Source of the DNA: Mesonia maritima
GTDB lineage: Bacteria > Bacteroidota > Bacteroidia > Flavobacteriales > Flavobacteriaceae
Length of the DNA stretch: 64,000 nucleotides
Assembly: GCF_042433895.1 (NCBI RefSeq)
Contig: NZ_JBHLUA010000005.1
Coordinates: 149,305 to 213,304 of the forward strand
Direction: 5' to 3'
The position numbers were made by a program, and so were the translations under genes. The number at the start of each line of letters is the position of its first letter. Position 1 is the stretch's first letter. This document shows positions 1 to 8,340 of this stretch, piece by piece. The notes under the pieces were generated by a model. That model made no database searches. It was not told the DNA's origin and was given only the letters and a program-made list of their open reading frames with translations.

Positions 1-1065
1 GGTTTGGTAGGTTACGTCTATATTTTAGAACAAGCCGGAATTCGGTTTTATAGTTTAGGCGGAACTTCAGCTGGGGCAATTAGTACATTATTAATGGCTT
101 CTGTAAAGAAAATTGGCGACCCGGTAGCGATTTCAATTTTAACGATTTTAAGCGAAAAAAACTTATTTGATTTTGTAGATGGACCAAGCGGAATTAAAAA
201 ATTAATTCAGAAAAGAATTGAAGGAAAAACCGGTCTTTTTTGGGATTTGCTTTGGAACGGATGCAAAATTTACCATTCTATAAAAAATAAATTAGGTCTA
301 AATCCGGGTAACAGCTTCGAAAATTGGTTCAAGAAAATGTTGGAGCAACATAAAATTTTCAATTTAAAAGATTTATACGATCATCGAAAATCGACTTCAA
401 CTTTAAAAAATAGAATTGATGAAAACGCAATTATAACCCCGGCGCGATTAGCAATAATCACTTCTGAAATTACTACGCATACTAAAGTAGATTTGCCGCG
501 AATGGCAGATTTGTATTGGCAAAATGTTGAAAATGTTTCTCCCGCAGAATTTGTAAGAGCTTCGATGTCTATTCCTTTTTTCTACGAACCTTATGTGAAA
601 AAAAATATTCCGAATTCCGGGGAAAACGCCACTAAATTGTGGCAAGAAATGGCAGGATATTACGGTGAAATTCCGCCTTCGGTAAAATTTGTAGATGGCG
701 GTTTGTTATCTAACTTTCCGATAAATATTTTTCATCGTCCGGGCGTTCCTTCGCGACCCACGTTTGGCGTTCGATTAAGCACCTACCGAAAAAGTTATAG
801 CGAAACCGATTCGTTTTTTAGTTATTCTTGGGCAATCATAAGTACGATGCGGCAAATTCATGATTATGATTTTATTCATCGAAATCCAGATTATAAACAA
901 CTAATTTGCAATATCGAAGCCGATGAAGATTTTAATTGGCTAAATTTTGATATGAAGCAAGCGCGACAAAAAGAGTTATTTTTACTAGGGGCAGAAAAAG
1001 GAATTGAGTTTTTAGAAAAGTTCAATTGGGAAACTTATAAGAAAACTAGAGAAAAAATAATCTAA
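1..1065 (+). CDS. patatin-like phospholipase, 5' end outside window
   Basis: This is the C-terminal part of a patatin-family acyl hydrolase. These enzymes cleave acyl chains from lipids with a Ser-Asp dyad. The nucleophile elbow is visible near the left edge as GGTSAGAIST, and the partner Asp is in VDGGLLSNFP about two thirds along. The reading frame is open to the first base and the glycine-rich oxyanion-hole motif that normally precedes the elbow is missing, so the true start lies upstream of the window. No signal peptide can be judged. The gene ends just before a minus-strand pair of small genes. Family assignment is firm, substrate is unknown. Confidence 0.88.
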   Translation, partial: GLVGYVYILEQAGIRFYSLGGTSAGAISTLLMASVKKIGDPVAISILTILSEKNLFDFVDGPSGIKKLIQKRIEGKTGLFWDLLWNGCKIYHSIKNKLGLNPGNSFENWFKKMLEQHKIFNLKDLYDHRKSTSTLKNRIDENAIITPARLAIITSEITTHTKVDLPRMADLYWQNVENVSPAEFVRASMSIPFFYEPYVKKNIPNSGENATKLWQEMAGYYGEIPPSVKFVDGGLLSNFPINIFHRPGVPSRPTFGVRLSTYRKSYSETDSFFSYSWAIISTMRQIHDYDFIHRNPDYKQLICNIEADEDFNWLNFDMKQARQKELFLLGAEKGIEFLEKFNWETYKKTREKII

Positions 1066-1071
1066 ATTGAA

Positions 1072-1391
1072 TTAATTTTTAATAATAATAGTTTGTTGAT
1101 GTGCAGTATTACATTCTTTAAGTTGTTCAACATTTCTTAGTACTATTTCATCTATATTATCTTGAATTTCTTCTTCGGTATAGTTATCGAATAAATAATC
1201 TGCATAGCATTCGCAAATTTTTTAGCATCCGTATTATTTATTTTCTTGTTAGTTTTTTGAATACAGCCAAGCATTACAGATTTTTGGAAAGTAGTTTCAC
1301 CATAAAATAAATTATATCTATAAATAAAGAAAATAACTAACAAGAATAAAATTAAAAACATTCCTCCAATTATATAAATAGCTCTTTTCAT
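1072..1391 (-). pseudogene. small membrane-anchored protein gene with a one-base frameshift
   Basis: From the ATG at 1391 the product has an N-terminal membrane segment (about residues 5-24) and then a soluble part containing a Cys (MLGCIQK). The frame as written ends at 1152 with an unnatural basic tail (SITIPKKKFKII). At an A6 run on the coding strand (plus positions 1218-1223), adding one A switches to a frame reading ICECYADYLFDNYTEEEIQD and continuing for about 50 acidic, helix-like residues to a TAA at 1072-1074, giving about 106 aa. The second frame looks like the genuine C-terminus. This is either a real mutation, slippage, or a base-call error in the homopolymer. I do not recognise the family. 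The partner gene 1409-1612 lies 17 nt upstream on the same strand. Confidence 0.6.
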
Positions 1392-1408
1392 TATTTAAGA
1401 TAGTAAAT

Positions 1409-1612
1409 TTAAAATTCGGTTACTTCAGTTTTTCTTCTTCTCTTTAATTCAAATAAAACAACTAGAGGAAGTGGGATTAAGGCAAGTGTGATTACTAACA
1501 TTGTCATATGCGAAAAAAATTCAGCTTGTCTTACAAGTAAAGCTATTATAGCGATTGAAATAGGAATTATTCGTAAAATTTTAGTAGGAATTTTCTTTAC
1601 GTATTTATTCAT
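1409..1612 (-). CDS. small two-helix membrane protein, unknown function
   Basis: A 67-aa protein with two hydrophobic segments (about residues 13-26 and 34-53), a basic N-terminus (MNKYVKKIPTK) and a basic C-terminal tail (ELKRRRKTE), consistent with an inner-membrane hairpin. I chose the ATG at 1612. A longer version would need a TTG at 1630 that lies inside the putative promoter element. It probably forms an operon with the frameshifted gene just downstream. No family recognised. Confidence 0.55.
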   Translation of the reverse strand: MNKYVKKIPTKILRIIPISIAIIALLVRQAEFFSHMTMLVITLALIPLPLVVLFELKRRRKTEVTEF

Positions 1613-1627
1613 AGAATTTAAATATTT

Positions 1628-1636
1628 CAAAATATA
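1628..1636 (-). promoter_or_regulatory. putative -7 promoter element for the small membrane-protein pair
   Basis: Read on the minus strand the sequence is TATATTTTG, one base longer than the TAnnTTTG consensus. It ends 15 nt before the ATG at 1612, so the leader would be short. No clear -33 TTG was confirmed. Confidence 0.35.
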
Positions 1637-1783
1637 CCACGTGCAAATATATAAAAAGCTGTTACTTCTTCAAAAAGGCTTAAAAAATTTTGATGTAATA
1701 AATTGAAAATCAAATAATAGTTATCTTTTTAAGTTCGAAAATAAATTTGTGTAAATCATTTTCAGAAAATAAAAAATATAGTA

Positions 1784-1812
1784 TTGTAAACAGAAAATAA
1801 AGCCTACATTTG
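1784..1812 (+). promoter_or_regulatory. promoter of typA
   Basis: TTG at 1784-1786 and TACATTTG at 1805-1812, separated by 18 nt, match the Bacteroidota housekeeping promoter (TTG, 17-23 nt, TAnnTTTG). The ATG of typA follows 22 nt later. Confidence 0.7.
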
Positions 1813-1834
1813 CAGCCTTTTAAATAAGGCTTTT

Positions 1835-3637
1835 ATGACAGCTATAAGAAATATCGCAATTATTGCACACGTTGACCACGGTAAAACTACTTTGGTTGAT
1901 AAAATTATGTACCACTGCCGCCTGTTTCGTGACAACGAAAACACAGGAGATCTTATTTTAGATAATAACGATTTAGAGCGCGAACGTGGAATTACCATTA
2001 CTTCCAAAAACGTATCGGTAACCTACAAAGACACAAAAATTAATATTATTGATACTCCTGGTCACGCCGATTTTGGTGGAGAAGTAGAGCGTGTTTTAAA
2101 CATGGCAGACGGAGTTTTACTATTAGTTGATGCTTTTGAAGGACCAATGCCACAAACGCGTTTTGTACTTCAAAAAGCAATCGATTTAGGTTTAAAACCT
2201 TGCGTGGTTATCAATAAAGTAGATAAAGAAAACTGTACTCCAGACGAAGTTCACGAAAAAGTTTTTGACTTAATGTTTGAGCTTGGCGCAGAAGAATGGC
2301 AGTTAGATTTTCCAACCGTTTACGGTTCAGCTAAAAATAACTGGATGAGCGACGATTGGAAAAATGAAACCAAAAATATCGAGCCATTATTAGATATGGT
2401 TATCGAACATATTCCGGGTCCTAAAGTAGATTCTGAAGGAACACCGCAAATGTTAATTACTTCATTAGACTTTTCATCGTTTACAGGTCGTATTGCAATC
2501 GGAAGATTACAACGTGGAATTCTAAAAGAAGGAATGCAAGTTTCGTTAGTAAAACGCGATAAAAGCATCAAAAAAGCGAAAATTAAAGAATTGCACGTTT
2601 TTGAAGGTTTAGGAAGAAGAAAAGTAGAAGAAGTTATAGCCGGAGATATTTGTGCGATTGTTGGTTTAGAAGGTTTCGAGATTGGTGATACGATTGCTGA
2701 TATCGAAAACCCTGAAGGTTTAAAAACCATTGCGATTGATGAGCCGACAATGAGTATGTTATTCACCATTAACGATTCGCCTTTCTTTGGAAAAGACGGG
2801 AAGTTTGTGACTTCACGACATATTAAAGATCGTCTTTTTAAAGAATTAGAAAAGAATTTAGCACTTCGTGTAGAAGAAACCGACAGCGCAGATAAATTTA
2901 ATGTATTTGGTCGTGGCGTACTTCACTTATCAGTTTTAATTGAAACGATGAGAAGAGAAGGTTACGAATTACAAATCGGTCAGCCGCAAGTTATTATACG
3001 TGAAATAGATGGCGTAAAATGTGAACCTGTTGAAGAGTTAACCATTGATTTACCGGAAGACGTTTCAGGAAAAGCCGTAGAAATGGTAACTATGCGAAAA
3101 GGTGAAATGCTAAGTATGGAAGCTCGTGGCGATCGAATGGTTTGTCAATTTATGATACCGTCACGCGGAATTATCGGTTTACGTAACCAATTGCTTACAG
3201 CAACTGCAGGAGAAGCAATTATGGCGCACCGTTTTAAAGAATATCAACCTTTAAAAGGAGATATTCCACAGCGTTTAAACGGTTCGTTAGTTTCTATGGA
3301 AAAAGGAACCGCAATTCCTTATTCAATTGATAAATTACAAGATCGCGGAAAATTTTTCGTAGATCCGGGTGAAGATATTTACGAAGGACAAGTAATTGGT
3401 GAAAACTCTCGTCAAGATGATATGACGGTAAATATTACCAAAACTAAAAAACTTTCGAACGTACGTTCTTCTGGAGCAGATGATAAAGCGAAAATTGTTC
3501 CGGCAATTAAATTCAGTTTAGAAGAAGCCTTAGAATATATTCAGAAAGATGAATATGTTGAGGTGACTCCAAATCACTTACGAATTCGAAAAGTTTATCT
3601 TACTGAAAACGAACGTAAGCGTAATAAGATTATTTAA
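1835..3637 (+). CDS. typA: translational GTPase TypA/BipA
   Basis: A 600-aa ribosome-associated translational GTPase of the EF-G-like group, linked in other bacteria to stress adaptation and 50S assembly. The GTPase motifs are in order: AHVDHGKTTL (G1, residues 11-20), ERERGITI (G2), DTPGHADFG (G3), NKVDKE (G4) and GSAKN (G5), followed by domain II, two alpha/beta domains and the TypA-specific C-terminal domain. Length is normal. It stands alone, with its own promoter at 1784-1812 and a strong terminator at 3661-3690. Confidence 0.97.
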   Translation: MTAIRNIAIIAHVDHGKTTLVDKIMYHCRLFRDNENTGDLILDNNDLERERGITITSKNVSVTYKDTKINIIDTPGHADFGGEVERVLNMADGVLLLVDAFEGPMPQTRFVLQKAIDLGLKPCVVINKVDKENCTPDEVHEKVFDLMFELGAEEWQLDFPTVYGSAKNNWMSDDWKNETKNIEPLLDMVIEHIPGPKVDSEGTPQMLITSLDFSSFTGRIAIGRLQRGILKEGMQVSLVKRDKSIKKAKIKELHVFEGLGRRKVEEVIAGDICAIVGLEGFEIGDTIADIENPEGLKTIAIDEPTMSMLFTINDSPFFGKDGKFVTSRHIKDRLFKELEKNLALRVEETDSADKFNVFGRGVLHLSVLIETMRREGYELQIGQPQVIIREIDGVKCEPVEELTIDLPEDVSGKAVEMVTMRKGEMLSMEARGDRMVCQFMIPSRGIIGLRNQLLTATAGEAIMAHRFKEYQPLKGDIPQRLNGSLVSMEKGTAIPYSIDKLQDRGKFFVDPGEDIYEGQVIGENSRQDDMTVNITKTKKLSNVRSSGADDKAKIVPAIKFSLEEALEYIQKDEYVEVTPNHLRIRKVYLTENERKRNKII

Positions 3638-3660
3638 GAAAATAAATTTTCAATTTTAAA

Positions 3661-3690
3661 AATCCCGAGCAGTTGTTCGGGATTTTTTTA
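3661..3690 (+). terminator. rho-independent terminator after typA
   Basis: Perfect 8-bp stem AATCCCGA / TCGGGATT around an 8-nt loop, followed by a run of seven T. Confidence 0.9.
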
Positions 3691-3721
3691 TTTGTAAGTG
3701 TTATTCGGATGTTAAAAATTC

Positions 3722-3729
3722 TATCTTTG
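3722..3729 (+). promoter_or_regulatory. putative -7 element of the glycosyltransferase operon
   Basis: TATCTTTG matches TAnnTTTG and lies 50 nt before the ATG at 3780. No TTG is present at the expected -33 distance. Confidence 0.4.
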
Positions 3730-3779
3730 AAAAAGTGAAAATTTTCTTATAATTTTTATTCTACTTAGTAATGTAGTTT

Positions 3780-4511
3780 ATGATCCAAAACAATAAAGTT
3801 TTATTTATAATTCCTTTTTACAATGAAGAAAATCGCATAAACATAAAGGAATTTGAAAAAGCGTTTCGTGCATACGGCGACATTGATTTCTTGTTGATAG
3901 ATGATTTTAGTGCCGACAATACCCGTTTAATTTTAGAGGAATTTTCAGTAAAATTTGAAAATGTAAATGTATTAGCAAATGCTAAGAATTTAGGAAAAGC
4001 AGAAAGTATTCGTAATGGAGTCTTAACAGCTAATAACAACTATAATTACTTGGGTTATTTAGATGCAGATTTAGCCACGCCGATTTCTGAAATGACAAAA
4101 TTGCTTGAAATAATTTTGCGTCGAGATGAAATTAAATTCATTATGGGAACGCGAATTAAACTTTTGGGTAATAAAGTGAAACGCTCCTTATTGCGGCATT
4201 ATTTAGGGAGAATTTTTGCTACAATTATTAGTCAGTTTGTTTTGAAGATCCCGATATATGACACACAATGTGGCGCGAAAATTATAGAAACTTCCTTAGC
4301 AAAAAAATTATTCGAGAATCCTTTTTATACACGCTGGTTATTTGATGTAGAATTATTGCTGCGTTATCGAAAAAACGATGCTCACTTTGAAGAAAAAACG
4401 ATGGAAGTTCCTTTATATGAATGGGTTGAAAAAGAAAATACAAAAATAAAGTCAAATGAATTTGCTATGGTCCCATTTCAGATTATAAAATTGTATGTCA
4501 GATACCGGTAA
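3780..4511 (+). CDS. GT2 glycosyltransferase, polyprenyl-phosphate sugar synthase type
   Basis: A 243-aa family 2 glycosyltransferase similar to dolichyl/undecaprenyl-phosphate mannose or glucose synthases. It shows the N-terminal IIPFYNEENR strand-loop, a metal-binding YLDADLATP motif (about residue 90), and the YDTQCGAK segment typical of this subgroup. There are no membrane helices. It overlaps the next gene, a GT-C-like membrane transferase, by 17 nt, which suggests it charges the lipid-linked sugar donor that the downstream enzyme uses on the periplasmic side. Family is confident, the sugar is not known. Confidence 0.85.
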   Translation: MIQNNKVLFIIPFYNEENRINIKEFEKAFRAYGDIDFLLIDDFSADNTRLILEEFSVKFENVNVLANAKNLGKAESIRNGVLTANNNYNYLGYLDADLATPISEMTKLLEIILRRDEIKFIMGTRIKLLGNKVKRSLLRHYLGRIFATIISQFVLKIPIYDTQCGAKIIETSLAKKLFENPFYTRWLFDVELLLRYRKNDAHFEEKTMEVPLYEWVEKENTKIKSNEFAMVPFQIIKLYVRYR

Positions 4512-5820
4512 AAAATATCTTTATTATTTAGTAGGAATTGGATTTTTGGTAAGGCTTCTAATTTTCCTAGGGTTTTATACTCATATTACCATTTTTCCAG
4601 ATAGTTCAGGCTACATAACCTTAGCTGAACGAATTATGGATTTTAATCTTTCGGGCTATTCAGGAAAAAGGAGTCCGGGTTATCCACTATTAATCACTTT
4701 AGGATTCGGGAATTTATATGCAGTAGTTTTTTATCAATTTTTATTAGGGATTTTAACTTCTATTTTGTGGTATAAATCATTGTTGAAATTAAAATTTTCA
4801 GAGAAATTCAGTTTTGGGATAAGTGTTTTCATGAGTACACTCTTAAATGTCATTTTTTTTGAAACTGCAATTTTGGTAGAAAGTTTAGTACTTTTTTTAA
4901 TCTCTTTGATAATCTATAGATTTATAAAATTTTACGATAAACCTACCAACTATAAAACTGAAATGGTTACAGGGTTTTTACTAGGATTGCTCACTTTAGT
5001 AAAACCATTTTATGCCTTTTTACCTTTCTTATTTTACGCACTGTTTATTTTAAGAGACTTTAAAATAAAAAAAATAATAAATAAAAAACTCATTTTGCTA
5101 TTATTTCCTTTAATAGCTTATTTTGGCTGGTCTTACGTAAATAAATTAAATACCGGTTATTTTGTATCTACAACTTTTTTAGGCTTAAATATGGCGCAAA
5201 ATTGTGTTCGTTTTGCTGAAAAAGGGCCGGATAGATATAACTGGATTAGCGAACCTTACGTGAAATATAGAGAAAAATCTAAGCAAGAAGGAAAGAATCT
5301 AGCGATGACTATTTGGTATGCTTACGAAGATGGAGCTTATGATAAATACAATTTAAATTTTAATGACTTTTCTAATGAATTAGGAAAATTTGCAAAATTA
5401 ACAATAAAGGAAAACCCAAAAGATTATTTATATCAAGTAGTCTTTTATTCTTGGTTAGATTTTTGGAAACCTCAAATTTATTGGAATTACCACGAATTTA
5501 ATTTCAAATATGGTAACAAATTATTTTTAGCTATTTGGTATTTTCAAGAATGTTTATTATGGTTTTTTAGAGTAATTTTTTTGTTTTTAATTCCGTTTTA
5601 TTCAATTCAAGCTTTACAAAGTAAAAAAATCACATCAGAATTCGTAATGATAATGGTTGTTTTTTCTGCTTCGATTTTGCAAGCTTTAGTGACCTATGGT
5701 ACTAATGCTCGTTTTAGTTTTCCTTTTGAATTTTTAATGATTTTTACGGTTTTGTGTTTCTTGAAAAAGTATTGGTTGACTTCCTATAAAAAATATGTAA
5801 TAATTTTCAATAGAAAATAG
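4495..5820 (+). CDS. GT-C-fold (ArnT/PMT-like) membrane glycosyltransferase, copy 1
   Basis: A 441-aa polytopic membrane protein with roughly ten or more hydrophobic segments. After the first helix it has the acidic loop motif FPDSSGY (Asp36), as expected for lipid-phosphate-sugar-dependent GT-C transferases, followed by GKRSPGYPLL. It starts inside the 3' end of the GT2 gene and is clearly paralogous to the next gene. Probably it transfers a sugar from a polyprenyl-phosphate donor to lipid-linked glycan or protein in the periplasm. A polysaccharide polymerase role cannot be excluded. Confidence 0.72.
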   Translation: MSDTGKKYLYYLVGIGFLVRLLIFLGFYTHITIFPDSSGYITLAERIMDFNLSGYSGKRSPGYPLLITLGFGNLYAVVFYQFLLGILTSILWYKSLLKLKFSEKFSFGISVFMSTLLNVIFFETAILVESLVLFLISLIIYRFIKFYDKPTNYKTEMVTGFLLGLLTLVKPFYAFLPFLFYALFILRDFKIKKIINKKLILLLFPLIAYFGWSYVNKLNTGYFVSTTFLGLNMAQNCVRFAEKGPDRYNWISEPYVKYREKSKQEGKNLAMTIWYAYEDGAYDKYNLNFNDFSNELGKFAKLTIKENPKDYLYQVVFYSWLDFWKPQIYWNYHEFNFKYGNKLFLAIWYFQECLLWFFRVIFLFLIPFYSIQALQSKKITSEFVMIMVVFSASILQALVTYGTNARFSFPFEFLMIFTVLCFLKKYWLTSYKKYVIIFNRK

Positions 5821-5961
5821 TAAAATATTTTTGCAAACGAATCTAAATATGTGTTAGATATTAAATTGTGTATTTGTTTTAAATCTAAGAATCAAACGTT
5901 ATGTTTATATATGAGTATAATTAATTTAATGAATCGCTGTCAGATAAAGAACCCTTAAATT

Positions 5962-7320
5962 ATGATGGTTATGAAGAGTAACTTTAATTCTTTAAAGAAA
6001 AGATTTTTTGAAGATCATAACTTAATTTACTTATTGGTAATTGGTCTTCTGGCTCGGGTTATTATGTTTGTTGTCTTTTATCCGGCTGCGAGTACGTTTC
6101 CTAATTCAGGGGGTTTTTACAAGATGGCTTCTCATTTGGTTAATTTTTCTTTTGAAAATTATGATGGTAAACGCAGTCCAGGTTATCCATTGCTGATGAT
6201 TATGGGCTTTTTACGTTTAAAATTAATTGTTATTATTCAGTTTGTACTAGGGAGTATTGGAGCATTATTTCAATACAAAATACTTTTAAATTTAAAATTT
6301 AATAAAAAAACTAGCTTTTGTATTATTTTATTAATGCAGTCTATCTTAAGTGTATTTTTTTATGAAACCTCTATTTTAGTTGAAAGTTTTGCATTTTTTT
6401 TAATGACTGTCGTACTTTATTTAATAACTAAACCGAAATATGAAAATAATAAAAGCTATAAGACCGAATTTTTTATTGGGGCCATTTTAGGACTTATGGT
6501 ATTGGTTAAACCATTTTTTGCTTACTTACCATTTTTAATCTATGGACTTTTCACGCTCAAAAGTTTCAGTTTAAGAAACTTAATTAATAAAAAATTAATT
6601 TTATTGTTATTTCCATTACTCTTTTATTTTGGTTGGTCTTATGTAAATAAAATTACTACAGGCTACTTTGTTTCAACAACTTATTTAGGCTTAAACCTTA
6701 CTCAGAATTGTGTGTATTTTGCTGAAAAAGCTCCTGAAGAATTTCAATGGATTTCCCAACCATATGCAAAATATAGGGATAAAACTATTGCCGAAGAACG
6801 AGATGTCGCTATGAGTATCTGGAATGCTTATGGCGAAGGTCATGTTTTTGATAAATACGGACTTACCTTTCCAGAATTCACTCATGAATTAGGAAAATAT
6901 GCCAAAGCCACCATTAAAGCCAATCCTCTAGAATATGCAAAACAAGTGATTTTCCGTTCGTGGGTGGATTTTTGGAAACCTTGTATTCGATGGAATCCGG
7001 AATTATTTCGTTTTACTTGGGCTAAGAAAATTTTCATGCAAATCTGGCAAGTTCAAAAAAATATTCTTTGCGGATTATATTTTGTTTTTGGAGCAATATT
7101 TCTATTTTCTTGTATAGTTGCGGTTTATAAAAGAAAAATAACCTTGATTTTTATTTTATCAACTATGGTGGTTGTTCCTTCTTTTCTACAAGCTATGGTT
7201 ACATATGGTACCAATAGTCAATATAGTTATCCGTTTGAATTTATGATAATTTTTGTAATTGCATTATTTATTAAAAATAGAGGAGTACTACCAAAAAAGA
7301 ATAAAATAATTGATAATTGA
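5962..7320 (+). CDS. GT-C-like membrane glycosyltransferase, copy 2 with altered acidic motif
   Basis: A 452-aa polytopic membrane protein that aligns end to end with the preceding one (shared GKRSPGYPLL, NKKLILLLFPL, FGWSYVNK, GYFVSTT, DFWKP and VTYGTN segments), so the pair is a tandem duplication that has diverged. The loop Asp of copy 1 is replaced by Asn48 (FPNSGGF; codon AAT at 6103-6105). The Asp is likely catalytic, so this copy may be inactive, regulatory, or use another residue. The start could be any of the ATGs at 5962, 5965 or 5971. A 141-nt gap separates the two copies, with no terminator seen. Confidence 0.7.
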   Translation: MMVMKSNFNSLKKRFFEDHNLIYLLVIGLLARVIMFVVFYPAASTFPNSGGFYKMASHLVNFSFENYDGKRSPGYPLLMIMGFLRLKLIVIIQFVLGSIGALFQYKILLNLKFNKKTSFCIILLMQSILSVFFYETSILVESFAFFLMTVVLYLITKPKYENNKSYKTEFFIGAILGLMVLVKPFFAYLPFLIYGLFTLKSFSLRNLINKKLILLLFPLLFYFGWSYVNKITTGYFVSTTYLGLNLTQNCVYFAEKAPEEFQWISQPYAKYRDKTIAEERDVAMSIWNAYGEGHVFDKYGLTFPEFTHELGKYAKATIKANPLEYAKQVIFRSWVDFWKPCIRWNPELFRFTWAKKIFMQIWQVQKNILCGLYFVFGAIFLFSCIVAVYKRKITLIFILSTMVVVPSFLQAMVTYGTNSQYSYPFEFMIIFVIALFIKNRGVLPKKNKIIDN

Positions 7321-7360
7321 AATTAAAAATTATTTTTAATAGATATAAGAGATTAACCTG

Positions 7361-8338
7361 ATGACAGAAATCGTAGTAGAAAAATATCGATCAACTAGTA
7401 AAAATGATTGGAATACTTTTGTAAAACAAGCTAAAAACGCAACGTTTCTTTTTGATCGTGATTTTATGGATTATCATCAAGATAGTTTTCAAGATTTTTC
7501 GTTGATGATCTACGAAGGTGAAAAATTATTAGCTTTATTGCCAGCTAACAAAGTGGAGAATAAACTCTATTCGCATCAAGGCTTAACTTATGGCGGACTT
7601 ATTTTATCGAAAAAAATAAAATTTGAAAAAGTGCTTTTAGTTTTTCAGTCGATTCTTCAATTTTTAAAGGAAAATGATATTGAAACTTTGCAGTTAAAAT
7701 TAATTCCTCAGATTTATGTAACCTATCCCGCAGATGAAATTACATACTTATTATTTCTACTAAAAGCTGAACGAGTTAGATGTGATATTTCTTCAGCAAT
7801 TCAGCTTAAAAATCCACAAAAAATTCAATCGAACCGATTAGAAGGCGTAAAAAAAGCAAAGAAAAATGGCTTAATCATAAAAAAGGAATCTCAATTTAGT
7901 AATTTCTGGAATGAAATTCTAACTCCAAATTTAGAGCAAACTCATAATGCAAAACCAGTTCATTCTGAAGAAGAAATAAAATTATTAGCAGAAAAATTTC
8001 CGAAAGACATTCATCAGTTTAATGTGTATTTGAATGAAAAAATTGTGGGCGGAGCGACTATTTTTGAAACTGAAAATGTAGCTCACGTACAATATATTTC
8101 AGCAAATCATCAAAAACAAGAATTAGGAACACTAGATTTTTTATTCCAGCATTTAATAGAAAAAGAATTCAAACACAAAAACTACTTCGATTTTGGCACT
8201 TCTAACGAACAACAAGGCTTAAAACTGAATAAAGGTTTATCGTATTGGAAAGAATGTTTCGGCGCAAGAAGTGTCGCGCATGAGTTTTATGAACTGAAAA
8301 CGAGTAATTTTGAACGTTTACAAGATATTTATTTATAG
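7361..8338 (+). CDS. FemAB/GNAT-like acyltransferase
   Basis: A 325-aa soluble protein of the FemAB-like double-GNAT type. Typical segments are LTYGGLILSKK in the first half and KIVGGATIFETENVAHVQYI followed by YFDFGTSNEQQGLKLNKGL in the second. Genes of this kind are often found next to fdtB/fdtA-type genes in Bacteroidota polysaccharide clusters, and here fdtB follows after 2 nt. I infer that it acylates the amino group of the 3-amino-sugar made by FdtA/FdtB, in place of the hexapeptide-repeat acetyltransferase FdtC used elsewhere. The acyl donor is unknown. Confidence 0.68.
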   Translation: MTEIVVEKYRSTSKNDWNTFVKQAKNATFLFDRDFMDYHQDSFQDFSLMIYEGEKLLALLPANKVENKLYSHQGLTYGGLILSKKIKFEKVLLVFQSILQFLKENDIETLQLKLIPQIYVTYPADEITYLLFLLKAERVRCDISSAIQLKNPQKIQSNRLEGVKKAKKNGLIIKKESQFSNFWNEILTPNLEQTHNAKPVHSEEEIKLLAEKFPKDIHQFNVYLNEKIVGGATIFETENVAHVQYISANHQKQELGTLDFLFQHLIEKEFKHKNYFDFGTSNEQQGLKLNKGLSYWKECFGARSVAHEFYELKTSNFERLQDIYL

Positions 8339-8340
8339 TC

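Noticed and set aside
1488..1706. 72-aa plus-strand frame in the 1.4-1.7 kb region
   Set aside because: It is antisense to the two-helix membrane protein, whose composition and promoter are better; the plus frame has no recognisable features.
2320..2769. 149-aa minus-strand frame inside typA
   Set aside because: It is antisense to a highly conserved part of typA and has a low-complexity Ser/Pro/Ile composition that is typical of shadow frames.
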